Below, piece by piece: positions 42,804 through 53,410 of a DNA stretch of 64,000 bases. The notes below the pieces were generated by a model. It saw nothing but the letters and a program-made list of their open reading frames with translations, did no database searches and was not told the origin of the DNA. The stretch is taken from contig CM042535.1 in NCBI GenBank assembly GCA_023630585.1, positions 28,832,899 through 28,896,898 of the forward strand, read 5' to 3'. The stretch's first letter is position 1. The number at the start of each line of letters is the position of its first letter. A program made the translations under genes and the position numbers. This DNA is from Cranoglanis bouderius. Lineage: Eukaryota; Chordata; Actinopteri; Siluriformes; Cranoglanididae.

Positions 42804-43430
42804 CAAGGCATTTTGGAAGTCACAGAATTAAAATCAATCAACCTCAGAACTCAGGTCTGATGGCAAATTATACAGTTCCTTCTCAGCGTGGTGGGCAAAT
42901 ATCACTACAGACTCAAGACAGAGACCATCTGTCAGCCCTTGATGTTGTGTGGGCCAATAAATATGAGGGTGAAATGATCAGTTCTGCAAATGCCATGGAG
43001 ATGGAATTTGAGTTTTACAAAGGTGCCCCACCCCATTGGCTGAACTTCTACTGGGCTGAACAACAGAACTCCCCATTTGTCAAGCGGGATAAGTATCAAG
43101 ACCTACAAAGAAAGATCAATGAAACTAAAACTAAAAGACAGAGCATTGCTCCTATTAACTTGTTCCATAAACCAGGCAGTGGAGGCTCGACCCTGGCCAT
43201 GCAGGTACTATGGGACCTGAGAAAAAAGCTCAGGTGTGCCAAATTACTAGATTCCTCAACAGACACAAAGGCAATTGCACAGCAAGTGCTGCGGTTATTT
43301 AGAGCAGGTGGTTCAGAAAACCAAAACACTGTTCTCCTTCTTTTGGACAACAAGTACACAAGTGAGGATGCTTCATTTCGAAAAAACCTTGAAGAAAACC
43401 TCTTTGATGAAATTAAAGCAAACAATATCA
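42804..43430 (+). pseudogene. SAMD9/SAMD9L-like fragment, P-loop region
   Basis: An open frame (from ATG at 42779; an acceptor-like TTTTTTCTCCAG ends at 42803) shows the SAMD9-type block EMEFEFYKGAPPHWLNFYWA and PFVKRDKYQDL. It continues into the P-loop NTPase segment INLFHKPGSGGSTLAMQVLW with DLRKKLRCA (SAMD9 proteins also lack the classical Lys), and a Walker-B-like NTVLLLLDNK. SAMD9 and SAMD9L are large (about 1500 residues) antiviral, growth-restraining cytosolic proteins. Only about 215 residues survive. The SAM and AlbA-like N-terminus and everything after the early NTPase domain are missing, and the frame runs into transposon DNA at about 43431. Family identity is by recognised motifs, no alignment was run. 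Confidence 0.78.
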
Positions 43431-43737
43431 CTGCATCTTGCAGAACCAGCCACAGTTCTTCTGGAGACTTTGACTTTCATACTTGCTTATTATTTTTGCA
43501 GCACAACCCAGCAGCCTTCATTGTGTTTTTTGTCTAAAAAGTGGTCTCTTACGTAATATGCTGCTTTCTTTAATGACATACAAACATTTTTCTGTAACAT
43601 TTAATTTTGTGCTGGAAAACTAATGTTTGGGAATCTAAAATGTTTTTTGTACTGATTCGATAATGTAGAAGTCATAAAATAAAAATTTTAGAACGTTTGT
43701 ACTAAAAAAAAATAGGGCAGCTAAAACTTGTGCACAG
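43431..43737. mobile_element. Mariner-like family H, right-end fragment
   Basis: From GCATCTTGCAGAACCAGCCA to the terminus AACTTGTGCACAG (followed by TA) the sequence is the inverse of 60888-61205. It supplies the last 35 or so codons and the stop codon of the SAMD9-like frame. Confidence 0.88.
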
Positions 43738-43764
43738 TACTTATATATATATATATATATAGCT

Positions 43765-45210
43765 AGCTGTGGCCAAAAGTTTTGAGAATGACACAAATAT
43801 TAATTTTCACAAAGTCTACTGCTTCAGTGTTTTTAGATCTTTTTGTCAGATGTCAGTGTTAGTGAAGTATAATCACAAGCATTTCATAAGTGTCAATGGC
43901 TTTTGTTGACAATTACATGAAGTTTATGCAAAGAGTCAATATTTGCAGTGTTGACCCTTCTTTTTCAAGACCTCTGCAATTCGCCCTGGCATGCTGTCAA
44001 TCAACTTCTGGGCCACATCCTGACTGATGGCAGCCCATTCTTGCATAATCAATGCTTGGAGTTTGTGGGTTTTTGTTTGTCCATCCGCCTCTTGAGGATT
44101 GACCACAAATTCTCAATGGGATTAAGGTCTGGGGAGTTTCCTGGCCATGGACCCAAAATGTCGATGTTTTGTTCCCCGAGCCACTTCGTTATCACTTTTG
44201 CCTTGTGGCAAGGTGCCCCATCATGCTGGAAAAGGCATTGTTCGTCACCAAACTGTTCTTGGATGGTTGGGAGAAGTTGCTCTCTGAGGATGTTTTTGTA
44301 CCATTCTTTATTCATGGCTGTGTTCTTAGGCAAAATTGTGAGTGAGCCCACTCCCTTGGCTGAGAAGCAACCCCACACATGAGTGGTCTCAGGATGCTTT
44401 ACTGTTGGCATGACACAGGACTGATGGTAGCGCTCACCTTTTCTTCTCCGGACAAGCTTCTTTCCAGAGGTCCCAAACAATCGGAAAGGGGATTCATCAG
44501 AGAAAATGACATTACCCCAGTCCTCAGCAGTCCAATCCCTGTACTTTTTGCAGAATAGCAGTCTGTCCCTGATGTTTTCCTGGAGAGAAGTGGCTTCTTT
44601 GCTCCCCTTCATGACACCAGGCCATCCTCCAAAAGTCTTCGCCTTACTGTGCGTGCAGATGCACTCACACCTGCCTGCTGCCATTCCTGAGGAAGCTCTG
44701 CACTGGTGGTGCCCCGATCCCACAGCTGAATCAACTTTAGGAGATGGTTCTGGCGCTTGCTGGACTTTCTTGGGCGCCCTGAAGCCTTCTTCACAACAGT
44801 TGAACCTCTCTCCTTGAAGGTCTTGATGATCCGTTAAATGGTTGATTTAGGTGCAATCTTACTAGCAGCAATATCCTTGCCTGTGAATCCCTTTTTGTGC
44901 AACGCAATGATGGCTGCATGTGTTTCCTTGCAGGTAACCAACGTTAACAGAGGAAGAACAATAATTTCAAGCACCACCCTCCTTTTAAAGCTTCCAGTCT
45001 GTTATTCTAACTCAATCAGCATGACAGAGTAATCTCCAGCCTTGTCCTCGTTAACACTCTCACCTGTGTTAACGAGAGAATCACTGACATGATGTCAGCT
45101 GGTCCTTTTCTGGAAGGGCTGAAATGCAGTGGACATGTTTTTTTGGGATTAAGTTCATTTTCATGGCAAAGAGGGACTTTGAAATTAATTGCAATTCATC
45201 TGATCACTCT
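43765..45210 (-). mobile_element. Tc1-like family I element, right inverted repeat lost
   Basis: The left end GTGGCCAAAAGTTTTGAGAA and ATTAATTTTCACAAAGTC are typical of a teleost Tc1-like family. The transposase reads on minus. On the right the sequence runs into TA-rich repeats at about 45210, and the matching terminal repeat is absent. Confidence 0.85.
44049..44794 (-). pseudogene. Family I transposase, two overlapping frames
   Basis: 44794-44609 carries the DNA-binding part (KKASGRPRKSSKRQNHLLKL, ARTVRRRLLEDG). 44723-44049 in another frame carries the catalytic part with WGNVIFSDESPFRLFG (first Asp), CLFQHDGAPCHKAKV (second Asp) and NSPDLNPIENLWSILKRRMD (Glu). The triad is intact, but a frameshift near 44640 separates the domains and the downstream C-terminus is short. 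Likely inactive. Confidence 0.87.
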
Positions 45211-45214
45211 TATA

Positions 45215-45218
45215 TATG

Positions 45219-45269
<51 letters not shown>

Positions 45270-45407
45270 GTACTATATGTATATATATGTATATATATAT
45301 GTATATGTACTATATGTATATATATGTATATATATATGTATATGTACTATATGTATATATATGTATATGTACTATATGTATATATATGTATATGTACTAT
45401 ATGTATA

Positions 45408-45443
<36 letters not shown>
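45215..45443. repeat. TA-rich compound tandem repeat
   Basis: (TA)n flanks several irregular copies of a unit containing TATGTATATGTACTATATG, roughly 25-50 bp per step. The Tyr/Ile/Met-rich frames over it (45089-45503) are artefacts. Confidence 0.95.
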
Positions 45444-45446
<3 letters not shown>

Positions 45447-45448
<2 letters not shown>

Positions 45449-45480
45449 GTGCACAAGTTTTAGCCGCCCTATTTTTTTAG
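45447..45480. mobile_element. Mariner-like family H, terminal piece
   Basis: After TA, CTGTGCACAAGTTTTAGCCG and CCCTATTTTTTTAG match the inverted repeat at 60888 and the inverse of 43700-43737. Only about 34 bp remains. Confidence 0.7.
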
Positions 45481-46434
45481 TAGATGGCGGTTATGCACAA
45501 TAAACTGGTGTGCCAACTGCCATAAAACAAGACGACGACGACGAAGAAAAAGCTCCTCTGCATGCTAACTGAATCACACAGCCACACGCCTCATCGTTCA
45601 CGATCAGGTCAGACGTTTCAAATGAATTACCATGGAGATATTTTGATTGAAATACAAAGCAAGAGTTCCGGCATTGCCTAAAATTTGGTTTATATTATGT
45701 CGGTCGACTCTTAACGGTCGCGTAAAAGAACCGACTCGTTCGCGCGAGTCGACTGTCAACCTGCATTGTTCAAATAAAAAAGAGAGTTCAGAGGGGAAGC
45801 TTTTGGAAGCGTGAGGTGAGGAGCTCATCTGATACCGGCTTTCAGCCCAGTTTGTTATTGTGTATGACACGCTGACATGAATATTTAATCTGGTTTATGC
45901 CCGTTTTGTTGATATTTTCGAGGCCGCTACAGGTGTCGTTGGAGGCGTGTTAATCCCCGTCACAGGGCCAGCCGTGATTAATTCATCAGGTTATTTTTAA
46001 AACACAAACACAATGGCGACTAAAGTGAAACGAGGTTATTATTATTATTATACGTCTCGCGCATTTCTTTTAAGCTGTGCGCGTGAGTTCTGGACAAACC
46101 GTGCAGCCTGACGTATTTTTTCCTCTTCATATTCTCTGCGCACTGAGAGACAGAGAACACCTGTCCCAAACCTCTGTGCTACTGCACTAAATAGGACGTC
46201 AAAATAGTGCTCAACCGCTGATTTGGACGCTGGCAGAATCAAGAATAAGCACGTGACCCGTCAGTGTCATCATACAGTAGATATATTTATGTATCAGCTC
46301 CGCGGGTTTTTCCACATTGATTTCAAGTTGATTTCCTGTAACGAGTTTGTTTGTTTTTCTCTTTTTGGAGTTGGTCATGTTAATTATTATACGTAGATTA
46401 GATTAATATACTAATATTCTGCATGTCAAAAAGA
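45481..46434 (+). promoter_or_regulatory. GC-richer region and candidate first exon of the TRIM gene
   Basis: CpG density rises (CGACGACGACGACG near 45530, GGTCGCGTAAAAG, GTTCGCGCGAGTCG near 45738-45752), in contrast with the AT-rich surroundings. At 46427-46440 AAAAAGAG is followed by GTAAGAAG, a good splice donor, and the next acceptor (TTGCTTGCAG) is at 46951 before the TRIM start. A promoter plus non-coding first exon is a reasonable inference. No TATA box or start site can be fixed. Confidence 0.4.
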
Positions 46435-47600
46435 GGTAAGAAGATTATTTTATTAAAAAAAAAAAAAAAACCAACAGGCTGAAGTAAGGAATTATAACTA
46501 TAAGGAACTGCACATAAAATAAAGTTATTGGCTATTATTTATGTAGGACCGTATAAATAATACAATTTAGGTCCATTTTAAGGCCAGTGTGTGTTTTTAC
46601 TAGCATTTTGCAAATTGTATGGTGTTACATTGTAAATAGTAGAATACTTTTGGTACAGTGAGGTATTAAATTGTGCTTGGTCATTGGGTGGAGTTTATCA
46701 TGCAGACCGGCAACCCTGGTCTTGCATTCATTTTATATTTCTGTTCTGAAACTTAAGCCTTGTCTTCTCCTAAATTATTTAACTATTAAAAAAAAAACAC
46801 TGCAAGTTGTGTGCTCACTGTAAAATTGTTTTATTTTTAACCTATATTTTTACTCACTATCTTGTTTATCTATGAATATGTTTAATATATCAGTTCACTT
46901 GTTATCAAAGAAGTATTTTAGAGGATAATCAAAGTTCTCATTTGCTTGCAGAGTCACATAAAGAAGCATCGTCATGGCCACAGCTTTGGAGGACACCAGC
47001 GTGCTGGAGGAAGAGCTGACGTGCCCCGTGTGCCTAGACCTTTACCGAGAGCCCCACCTGTTGCCATGTGGCCACAACTTATGCCTGCAGTGTCTGCGGA
47101 GGCTGAAGAGACGTTCAGAGCGTGGCCGCCTGCGCAGCCCTGAATGCCGTGAGAGCCACCGCTGCTCCACACAGTGGCAGAAGAACTTCAAACTCGCCAG
47201 CATCGCTGATGGTTTTCGGTGCCACAACCGTGCCCAGCGGTCCAGCCAGAGCCGACCAAGACCCTCATACAGGACCAATGAGGTGCGCTGTGATTATTGT
47301 GGTCCGGATATCACTGGTGATTCAGCCAAGAGATCCACAGCGGTGAAGATGTGCCTGAAGTGCGAGGTGTCCATGTGTCCAGAGCATGTGCAGCACCACC
47401 TTGAGCTCCCTGCCTTCCGCGAGCATCCACTGGTGGAGCCACTGAGCGACATGAGGAAGAGAAAGTGCATAGAGCATGACGAGATGTTTTGATATTACTG
47501 TATGGATGAGCGGAAGTTCCTCTGCAATGCCTGCATCATTGAGGGAGGTCACAGCAGGCATGCTATCAAAACGCTCAAGAATACCATGAAGGACTTGCGG

Positions 47601-48419
47601 GTAGGATGCACAGTACTAACGTCTGAATGTGGTCTTTAATAATAAGAGGGTAGTGTACAGGCGTGATTCCACTCTAGCTAAATTATTAGCTTTTTATCAT
47701 TTTCCAACAGTGAATCTAAGAAAACATGCTTTTAACCATTCAAAAAGGTTTCACCATATTAACCCATCTCAGCCAACATAATTTTTTGCAGGGTTTATTT
47801 CTTTCTCAGTTAATGGCAGCAAAAAATGCTCTTACATGAGTAACGGGGATGAGTTTTTTAGCATAGTATTTGCAAATATACACGCTAATGGAATGAAGAC
47901 ATTAAGGCCATTCTAACGATTTACTTAAGCTAATTTTTTTATTAACAAATTATGTTCAATAAAATTTGGGTAACCAAGATGTATTTTCAAAGTGGCCTCG
48001 CCAGTCAATATCACAATATCATTGAAAATAAACAAGAATAAGAAGATCTAATTTTCTTCTTTCCATGATCTTCAGGAAATTTGAATGTACAACTATCTGT
48101 TGTATATTTCATAGGTGCAGATGTGTTCAACCTATAGATGACGCATGGAAAAGGGTGTTTCCAGCATAATGTGTTAAATGAATTCACACATTAATGCAAT
48201 AAGATTTCTAATGTATTTTAATGATTATATTTTAAGGTAAAAATGAATTTATAGTGGGCTGGGACATACAAAAATGCTGTGTTCTAAGAGCTGTGGGTAT
48301 TAGTAATGTTTTAGGTTACTGATTTGAAACATGCACATAGATTGTTGGGAAGGACCTGTGTTTACAATGTCATTTATCTTTACGTACATATTTATAAATC
48401 AGTGTACAGAAACACAAAA
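47601..48419. other. TRIM intron 1 (first part)
   Basis: Intron sequence from the GTAGGATGC donor. AT-rich, no recognised element until the Tc1-like copy. Confidence 0.6.
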
Positions 48420-49666
48420 TGTACAGACTTCCAGCTGTTTGCAATGAACAAATCAAACAAAAGCAATTGAAATATTTCAACACAACGAATTCAAGTGGTT
48501 TCCCCAAATTCAACTGAAAATGCAACTTATAATGATTTCTCCAGTTTCAAAATTATTCAGCCCCTTCATGGCAAGCATCTTTAGTACTTAGTAGAGCACC
48601 CTTTTCCTGAGGAATCTTAGTCCATTCCTCATGAGCCTCCAGTTCAGTAATATTCTTGGGTTTGCGTCCTGCAACCGCCTTCTTCACATCAAAGTCAGGT
48701 AAGTGTGATGGCCCTGTAGAATCTTCCAGGACTACTTCTGCAACCAAGCCTTGGTGGAATATGAGGTATGCTTGGGATCATTGTCCTGTTGGAAGGTCCA
48801 ATGACGCCCAATCTTCAGCTTCCGCACAGATGGCATGACTTTTTCTCCTAGGATTTCCTGATACTTCAATGAATCCATCTTGCCTTCCACACGCTGCAGG
48901 TTTCCAGTGCCAGAGGATGCAAAGCAGCCCCAGAGCATCACGGAGTCACCACCATGCTTGACTGTTTATAGAGTGTTCTTTCTTCATTCTTCTTCCTCCA
49001 GACATACCTCTGATCCATCGTGCTGAAAAGTTCCAGTTTTGTTTCATTGCTTCACAGAACAGAATCCCAAAACTTCTGTGGCTTTTTTGTATGATTTTGA
49101 GCCGAATTTTTTTGTGCTTTTGGGTCAGTAGTGGTGTACGTCTTGGAGTTCTGGCATGGAAACCTTCTGTGGTTAGTATGCGCCATATTGTGCTCACTGA
49201 AACCTCAGTGCCTGTTGCCACCAAGTCTTGCTGCAGGTCTTTTGCAGTCACTCGAGGGTTTTTCATAACCAGCCGTTGATAGCTTCCTTTTTCTGCCCCG
49301 TCCAGGTATTTCATGTACTTTCTGCCCCTAGCCAGTTCAGGTATTTCATGTGTTCCAGCTCAAGTACACCTGGTGCAACTAATAAAGCCCTTGAATAGTT
49401 GCATCAAGTGTGCTTGAGACAACACCTGTTTTGCATATTTGTGTTGTTGTGAGGGATTCTATTCAGGGGGTTGAATAATTTTGAAACTGCAAAAGTCATT
49501 ATAAGTTGCATTTTCAGTTGAATTTGGGGAAACCACTTGAAGCATTCGTTGTGTTGAACTATTTCAATTGCTTTTGTTTGATTTGTTCATTGAAACAGCT
49601 GAAAGTCTGTAAATTTTGACAATAAACCTGATTTGCAATGGGGGTTGAATAATTTTGATTGCAACT
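48420..49666 (-). mobile_element. Tc1-like family J element in the TRIM intron
   Basis: The left arm (CAGCTGTTTGCAATGAACAA, TTCAAGTGGTTTCCCCAAAT) is the inverse of the right arm near 49500-49620. The right end TTGATTGCAACTG is followed by TG/TA. The left tip is truncated. The transposase on minus is broken over 49314-48946, 48941-48732 and 48747-48553. Readable parts: VSVSTIWRILTTEGFHARTP, MMLWGCFASSGTGNL, WTFQQDNDPKHTSYSTKAWL (second Asp) and an eroded IPQEKGALL end. Confidence 0.88.
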
Positions 49667-49735
49667 GTGTATGTATAGAAAATTCTAAAGGGTTCACAAA
49701 CTTTCACACACCACTGTACATTATAATTTTAAAAA
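49667..49735. mobile_element. Short Tc1-like terminal fragment
   Basis: AGAAAATTCTAAAGGGTTCA and CTTTCACACACCACTGTA are the end of yet another fish Tc1-like family. Only about 60 bp. Confidence 0.5.
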
Positions 49736-49763
49736 AATGTGCAATGTGAATGTGCACTGTGCT

Positions 49764-49960
49764 GTTGAATTCTTGATTCTGATTGGTCAGATGGTGTTCC
49801 TTAATTTACTATAACAGCAGCTCTGTAGTAGTGTAGGCTTTAATTCAAATCAAAGGTTTATATTAATGCACTAATTCTAGTATGTTGCCATTTCTATAGT
49901 AACAACGTACACAGGGACTTGTAGAGCAGATGCAAGTGGAAAGTAGAAAGTGACAGAAGC
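49764..49960. mobile_element. MITE-like repeat, copy in the TRIM intron
   Basis: TTCTGATTGGTCAGATGGTG, CAGCTCTGTAGTAGTG, TTTATATTAATGCACTAATT and ACACAGGGACTTGTA match the receptor-cluster copies at 6480-6620 and 20690-20790. This shows that those blocks are a dispersed element. Confidence 0.65.
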
Positions 49961-51898
49961 ATGAAACTTCTGTATGGTTCAGGTCTCTTGTACAATAATG
50001 CCTACAGAATTGTTAAAATCATTAACAATACAATCACGTGTTGTCTCAGTAAAGAGCTTTGGAACACAGGAGAAAAGCAGATCAGTGTTGTTATTCTTTG
50101 TGCTTTGTCCATTGACTGAACCATTGAGCAGTAGAGAATATGAACTGGGAATCTGTGTTTCCCTCTTGCTCCATGTTTCTGTAGTGTATTTTGTGATTTA
50201 AATGACATGCATGAAATTCTTTGCACAGAATTCTGAAACATCAGTTGTAAAAAGTGAACATAATTTTTTTGTGCATGTATAACCACTTAGTTAGAGCTCA
50301 GCTTGCACTACAACATGTGAGGCACTTTTTTTTTTTTTTGATAAAACATTTTGGAAGTGCCTTGGTCTCATTAATATGACTCTCTGTAGGCATCTTTGGA
50401 CACACAACTGCAGAAGGTGAACAGGAAGATCAGAAGAGTAGAGAAAAATGTAAAGGAGCAAAGAGAGGTGGAACAGCAAAACAAGGTAATGCATCATATT
50501 TGATTCCCTCTATCCCTCTGAAAACATGTTTTTTATGCACACACTTGCCTGTGCTGTTCTAGGCCTTCCTGGAGGACATGGACAAGCAGGTGGACGCCCT
50601 CCAAGGGGTTGTGATGACCAGGCTGGATCTATTCCTGTCATCGCTGAGTGAGGGTGTGCGGGCCTATGAGGGGGAGAACAGCCTCAACATCCAGCAGGGC
50701 TTGGCGCGAACTGAAGAGGACCGTAGTCGCCTGGGAGTTGTCCACGCAGGCATCGAGCAGCTGCTGCAGGAGAATGACCCATTCCAGTTCATTAAGGTCA
50801 GACTGAGTTCTATCTATGGTCATGTGCATCAGCACTTTGGGTTTATGAAATAAGATGGGGCGAGCTGTTAAAGGAAAATAATCAACAACAGTGATCGCAA
50901 ATCTGTGCAGTACATCAGGCTTGTTCTGGTCATGAACAGCTAATGAGATAATACAGGATTTTTTGAGGGTGCAGAAGAGTATTCATTTAACTAACGACTG
51001 TTCTGCATCGTTTGGAACCATTAATGCCATTAGCCAAAAGACTGAATTGAGCAGGGCTTCTAATCTGTATATATCCTTTAATATTCCAGTAGATACTGTG
51101 CTTATTAAGGTGTTCTGTGTTTTTGTTTTGTTTGTTTTGTTTCAGGAATATATGTCATGTGCCAAAAGGTAAGAGGTCAGTTTGAGTGGTACAGTGACAA
51201 TAAAAGGCACCAGTGTGTATTCGATGATGTGAGTTACTGTCTCTGTTTCTCAGTTACCGCAGGCTTCTGAAAAGGCCACTGTTTCAGCCACATGCTGTGA
51301 CAATGGATACAGAGGTCATTGAGGAACGTATGGAAGGAAAACTGGAGGATTTTATGACTGATCTGCGGGAACACATCACCACATTGATTAACACTGTCTG
51401 TAAATTGGAGTTAGTAAGAGTAACTGTGTTAAGACTACATAATCTGTTACATAACTGTTGGCTCAGTTGTTTTAAAAATATCCTTAAGTACCTGTGTACT
51501 GTACACCAAGTAATGCCATTGGATGTTTTCTCTAAGATTGACACAATTTGGTTTTAAGACTTATAACACCAGTGATGACACTGAACACTCAGTTAACATG
51601 CTGAACTAAATTTATCTAAGGTATGAAACATGACAGGGTGTGCTGTTATAGGAAAATAAAGAATGTGAGGCAGAGTAAATGAACCACCACAAAATGTTAT
51701 TTCCCTTATAACAGCACATTCTTCTTTACCACCAAAATTTGACAATGATTACATCTTTCATTTTCTAATTAATAATTTTGACATAATTTTTTATCCATTT
51801 ATAGTTGTGGAACATTGAAACCAAATCTGAGAGAAGTCAGTCAGTCCAGACTTCTGTATTTCCAGTCACAGATTCTAGCTCCTCCTAGGGGATCCTTA

Positions 51899-53408
51899 CA
51901 GGTGCATCTCAATAAGTTAGAATGTTGTGGAAAAGTTTGTTTATTTCAGTAATTCAACTCAAATTGTGAAACTCGTGTATTAAATAAATTCAATGCCACA
52001 GACTGAAGTAGTTTAAGTCTTTGGTTCTTTTAATTGTGATGATTTTGGCTCACATTTAACAAAAACCCACCAATTCACTATCTCAACAAATTAGAATATG
52101 GTGACATGCCAATCAGCTAATCAACTCAAAACACTTGCAAAGGTTTCCTGAGCCTTCAAAATGGTCTCTCAGTTTGGTTCACTAGGTAAGCCACAAACAT
52201 TTATTGCCAAAGAAGCTGGCTGTTCACAGAGTGCTGTATCCAAGCATGTTAACAGAAAGTTGAGTGGAAGGAAAAATTGTGGAAGAAAAAGATGCACAAC
52301 CAACCGAGAGAACCGCAGCTTTATGAGGATTGTCAAGCAAAATCAATTCAAGAATTTGAGTGAACTTCACAAGGAATGGACTGAGGCTGGGGTCAAGGCA
52401 TCAAGAGCCACCACACACAGACGTGTCAAGGAATTTGGCTACAGTTGTCGTATCCCTCTTGTTAAGCCACTCCTGAACCACAGACAACGTCAGAGGCGTC
52501 TTACCTGGGCTAAGGAGAAGAAGAACTGGACTGTTGACCAGTGGTCCAAAATCCTCTTTTCAGATGAGAGCAAGTTTTGTATTTCATTTGGAAACCAAGG
52601 TCCTAGAGTCTGGAGGAAGGGTGGAGAAGCTCATAGCCCAAGTTGCTTGAAGTCCAGTGTTCAGTTTCCACAGTCTGTGATGATTTGGGGTGCAATGTCA
52701 TCTGCTGGTGTTGGTCCATTGTGTGTTTTGAAAACCAAAGTCACTGCACCCGTTTACCAAGAAATTTTGGAGCACTTCATGCTTCCTTCAGCTGACCAGC
52801 TTTTTGAAGATGCTGATTTCATTTTCCAGCAGGATTTGGCACCTGCCCACTCTGCCAAAAGCACCAAAAGTTGGTTAAATGACCATGGTGTTGGTGTGCT
52901 TGACTGGCCAGCAAACTCACCAGACCTGAACCCCATAGAGAATCTATGGGGTATTGTCAAGAGGAAAATGAGAAACAAGAGACCAAAAAATGCAGATGAG
53001 CTGAAGGCCACTGTCAAAGAAACCTGGGCTTCCATACCACCTCAGCAGTGCCACAAACTGATCACCTCCATGCCACGCCGAACTGAGGCAGTACTTAAAG
53101 CAAAAGGAGCCCCTACCAAGTATTGAGTACATGTACAGTAAATGAACATACTTTCCAGAAGGCCAACAATTCACTAAAAATGTTTTTTTTTTATTGGTCT
53201 TATGAAGTATTCTAATTTGTTGAGATAGTGAATTGGTGGGTTTTTGTTAAACGTGAGCCAAAATCATCACAATTAAAAGAACCAAAGACTTAAACTACTT
53301 CAGTCTGTGTGCACTGAATTTATTTCATACACGAGTTTCACAATTTGAGTTGAATTACTGAAATAAATGAACTTTTCCACGACATTCTAATTTATTGAGA
53401 TGCACCTG
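51899..53408 (+). mobile_element. Tc1-like family F, full-length copy 2 (intact)
   Basis: 1510 bp from CAGGTGCATCTCAATAAG to CTTATT-type inverse TTTATTGAGATGCACCTG, flanked by TA (51897-51898, 53409-53410). About 200-bp inverted repeats. The insertion point lies 10 bp after the predicted TRIM stop codon, in the would-be 3' UTR. It carries an uninterrupted transposase gene. Confidence 0.96.
52161..53126 (+). CDS. Tc1-like transposase, intact DDE
   Basis: 321 residues, no stop or shift. N-terminal paired-like helix-turn-helix DNA-binding part (about 1-110: KEAGCSQSAVSKHVNRKLSG, GRKNCGRKRC with an AT-hook/NLS-like basic run). The catalytic domain follows, with DDE residues in WSKILFSDESKFCISF (first Asp, about 137), IFQQDLAPAHSAKST (second Asp, about 228) and DLNPIENLWGIVKRK (Glu, about 263), in the D-34-E spacing of Tc1. 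It ends ...GAPTKY, as family members do. The first helix looks slightly short compared with 340-residue Tc1 proteins, so whether the start is full-length is uncertain. It cuts and pastes its own element at TA sites. No obvious inactivating change is visible. Confidence 0.93.
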   Translation: MVSQFGSLGKPQTFIAKEAGCSQSAVSKHVNRKLSGRKNCGRKRCTTNRENRSFMRIVKQNQFKNLSELHKEWTEAGVKASRATTHRRVKEFGYSCRIPLVKPLLNHRQRQRRLTWAKEKKNWTVDQWSKILFSDESKFCISFGNQGPRVWRKGGEAHSPSCLKSSVQFPQSVMIWGAMSSAGVGPLCVLKTKVTAPVYQEILEHFMLPSADQLFEDADFIFQQDLAPAHSAKSTKSWLNDHGVGVLDWPANSPDLNPIENLWGIVKRKMRNKRPKNADELKATVKETWASIPPQQCHKLITSMPRRTEAVLKAKGAPTKY

Positions 53409-53410
53409 TA

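Larger units (their letters stand above)
46952..51888 (+). pseudogene. TRIM-family (RBCC) gene with premature stop
   Basis: Exons: A 46952-47600 (ATG 46974), B 50390-50485 (96 bp), C 50563-50796 (234 bp), D 51146-51168 (23 bp), E 51254-51413, candidate F 51805-51888. All are bounded by AG/GT and join in phase, about 407 codons. Domains: RING at 17-58 (CPVCLDLYREPHLLPCGHNL), B-box 1 around 105-135, B-box 2 around 164-200 (CIEHDEMF, then YYCMDERKFLCNACIIEGGH), then a coiled coil in exons B-C. The 96/234/23-bp exon ladder is the TRIM hallmark. No PRY-SPRY domain is seen, so it resembles SPRY-less members such as TRIM8 in plan. Defects: TGA at 47490-47492 (codon 173; CGA would fit) and Ser55 where the seventh RING zinc ligand Cys is expected. 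TRIM proteins are E3 ubiquitin ligases, many of them immune. It may be a young pseudogene, a null allele or an assembly error. Confidence 0.85.

Noticed and set aside
43948..44382. 144-residue plus-strand frame
   Set aside because: Antisense of the family I transposase.
45089..45503. Tyr/Ile/Met-rich frames up to 124 residues
   Set aside because: They only read the TA/TATG tandem repeat and have no composition or motif of a protein.
47490..47492. TGA as selenocysteine in the TRIM gene
   Set aside because: The position corresponds to an Arg-like residue in a B-box, not a redox site, and I see no SECIS-type structure; a CpG transition explains it.
51899..53408. TRIM SPRY exon beyond candidate exon F
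   Set aside because: The sequence after 51899 is a Tc1 transposon, and 53411-53876 shows no PRY-SPRY motifs.
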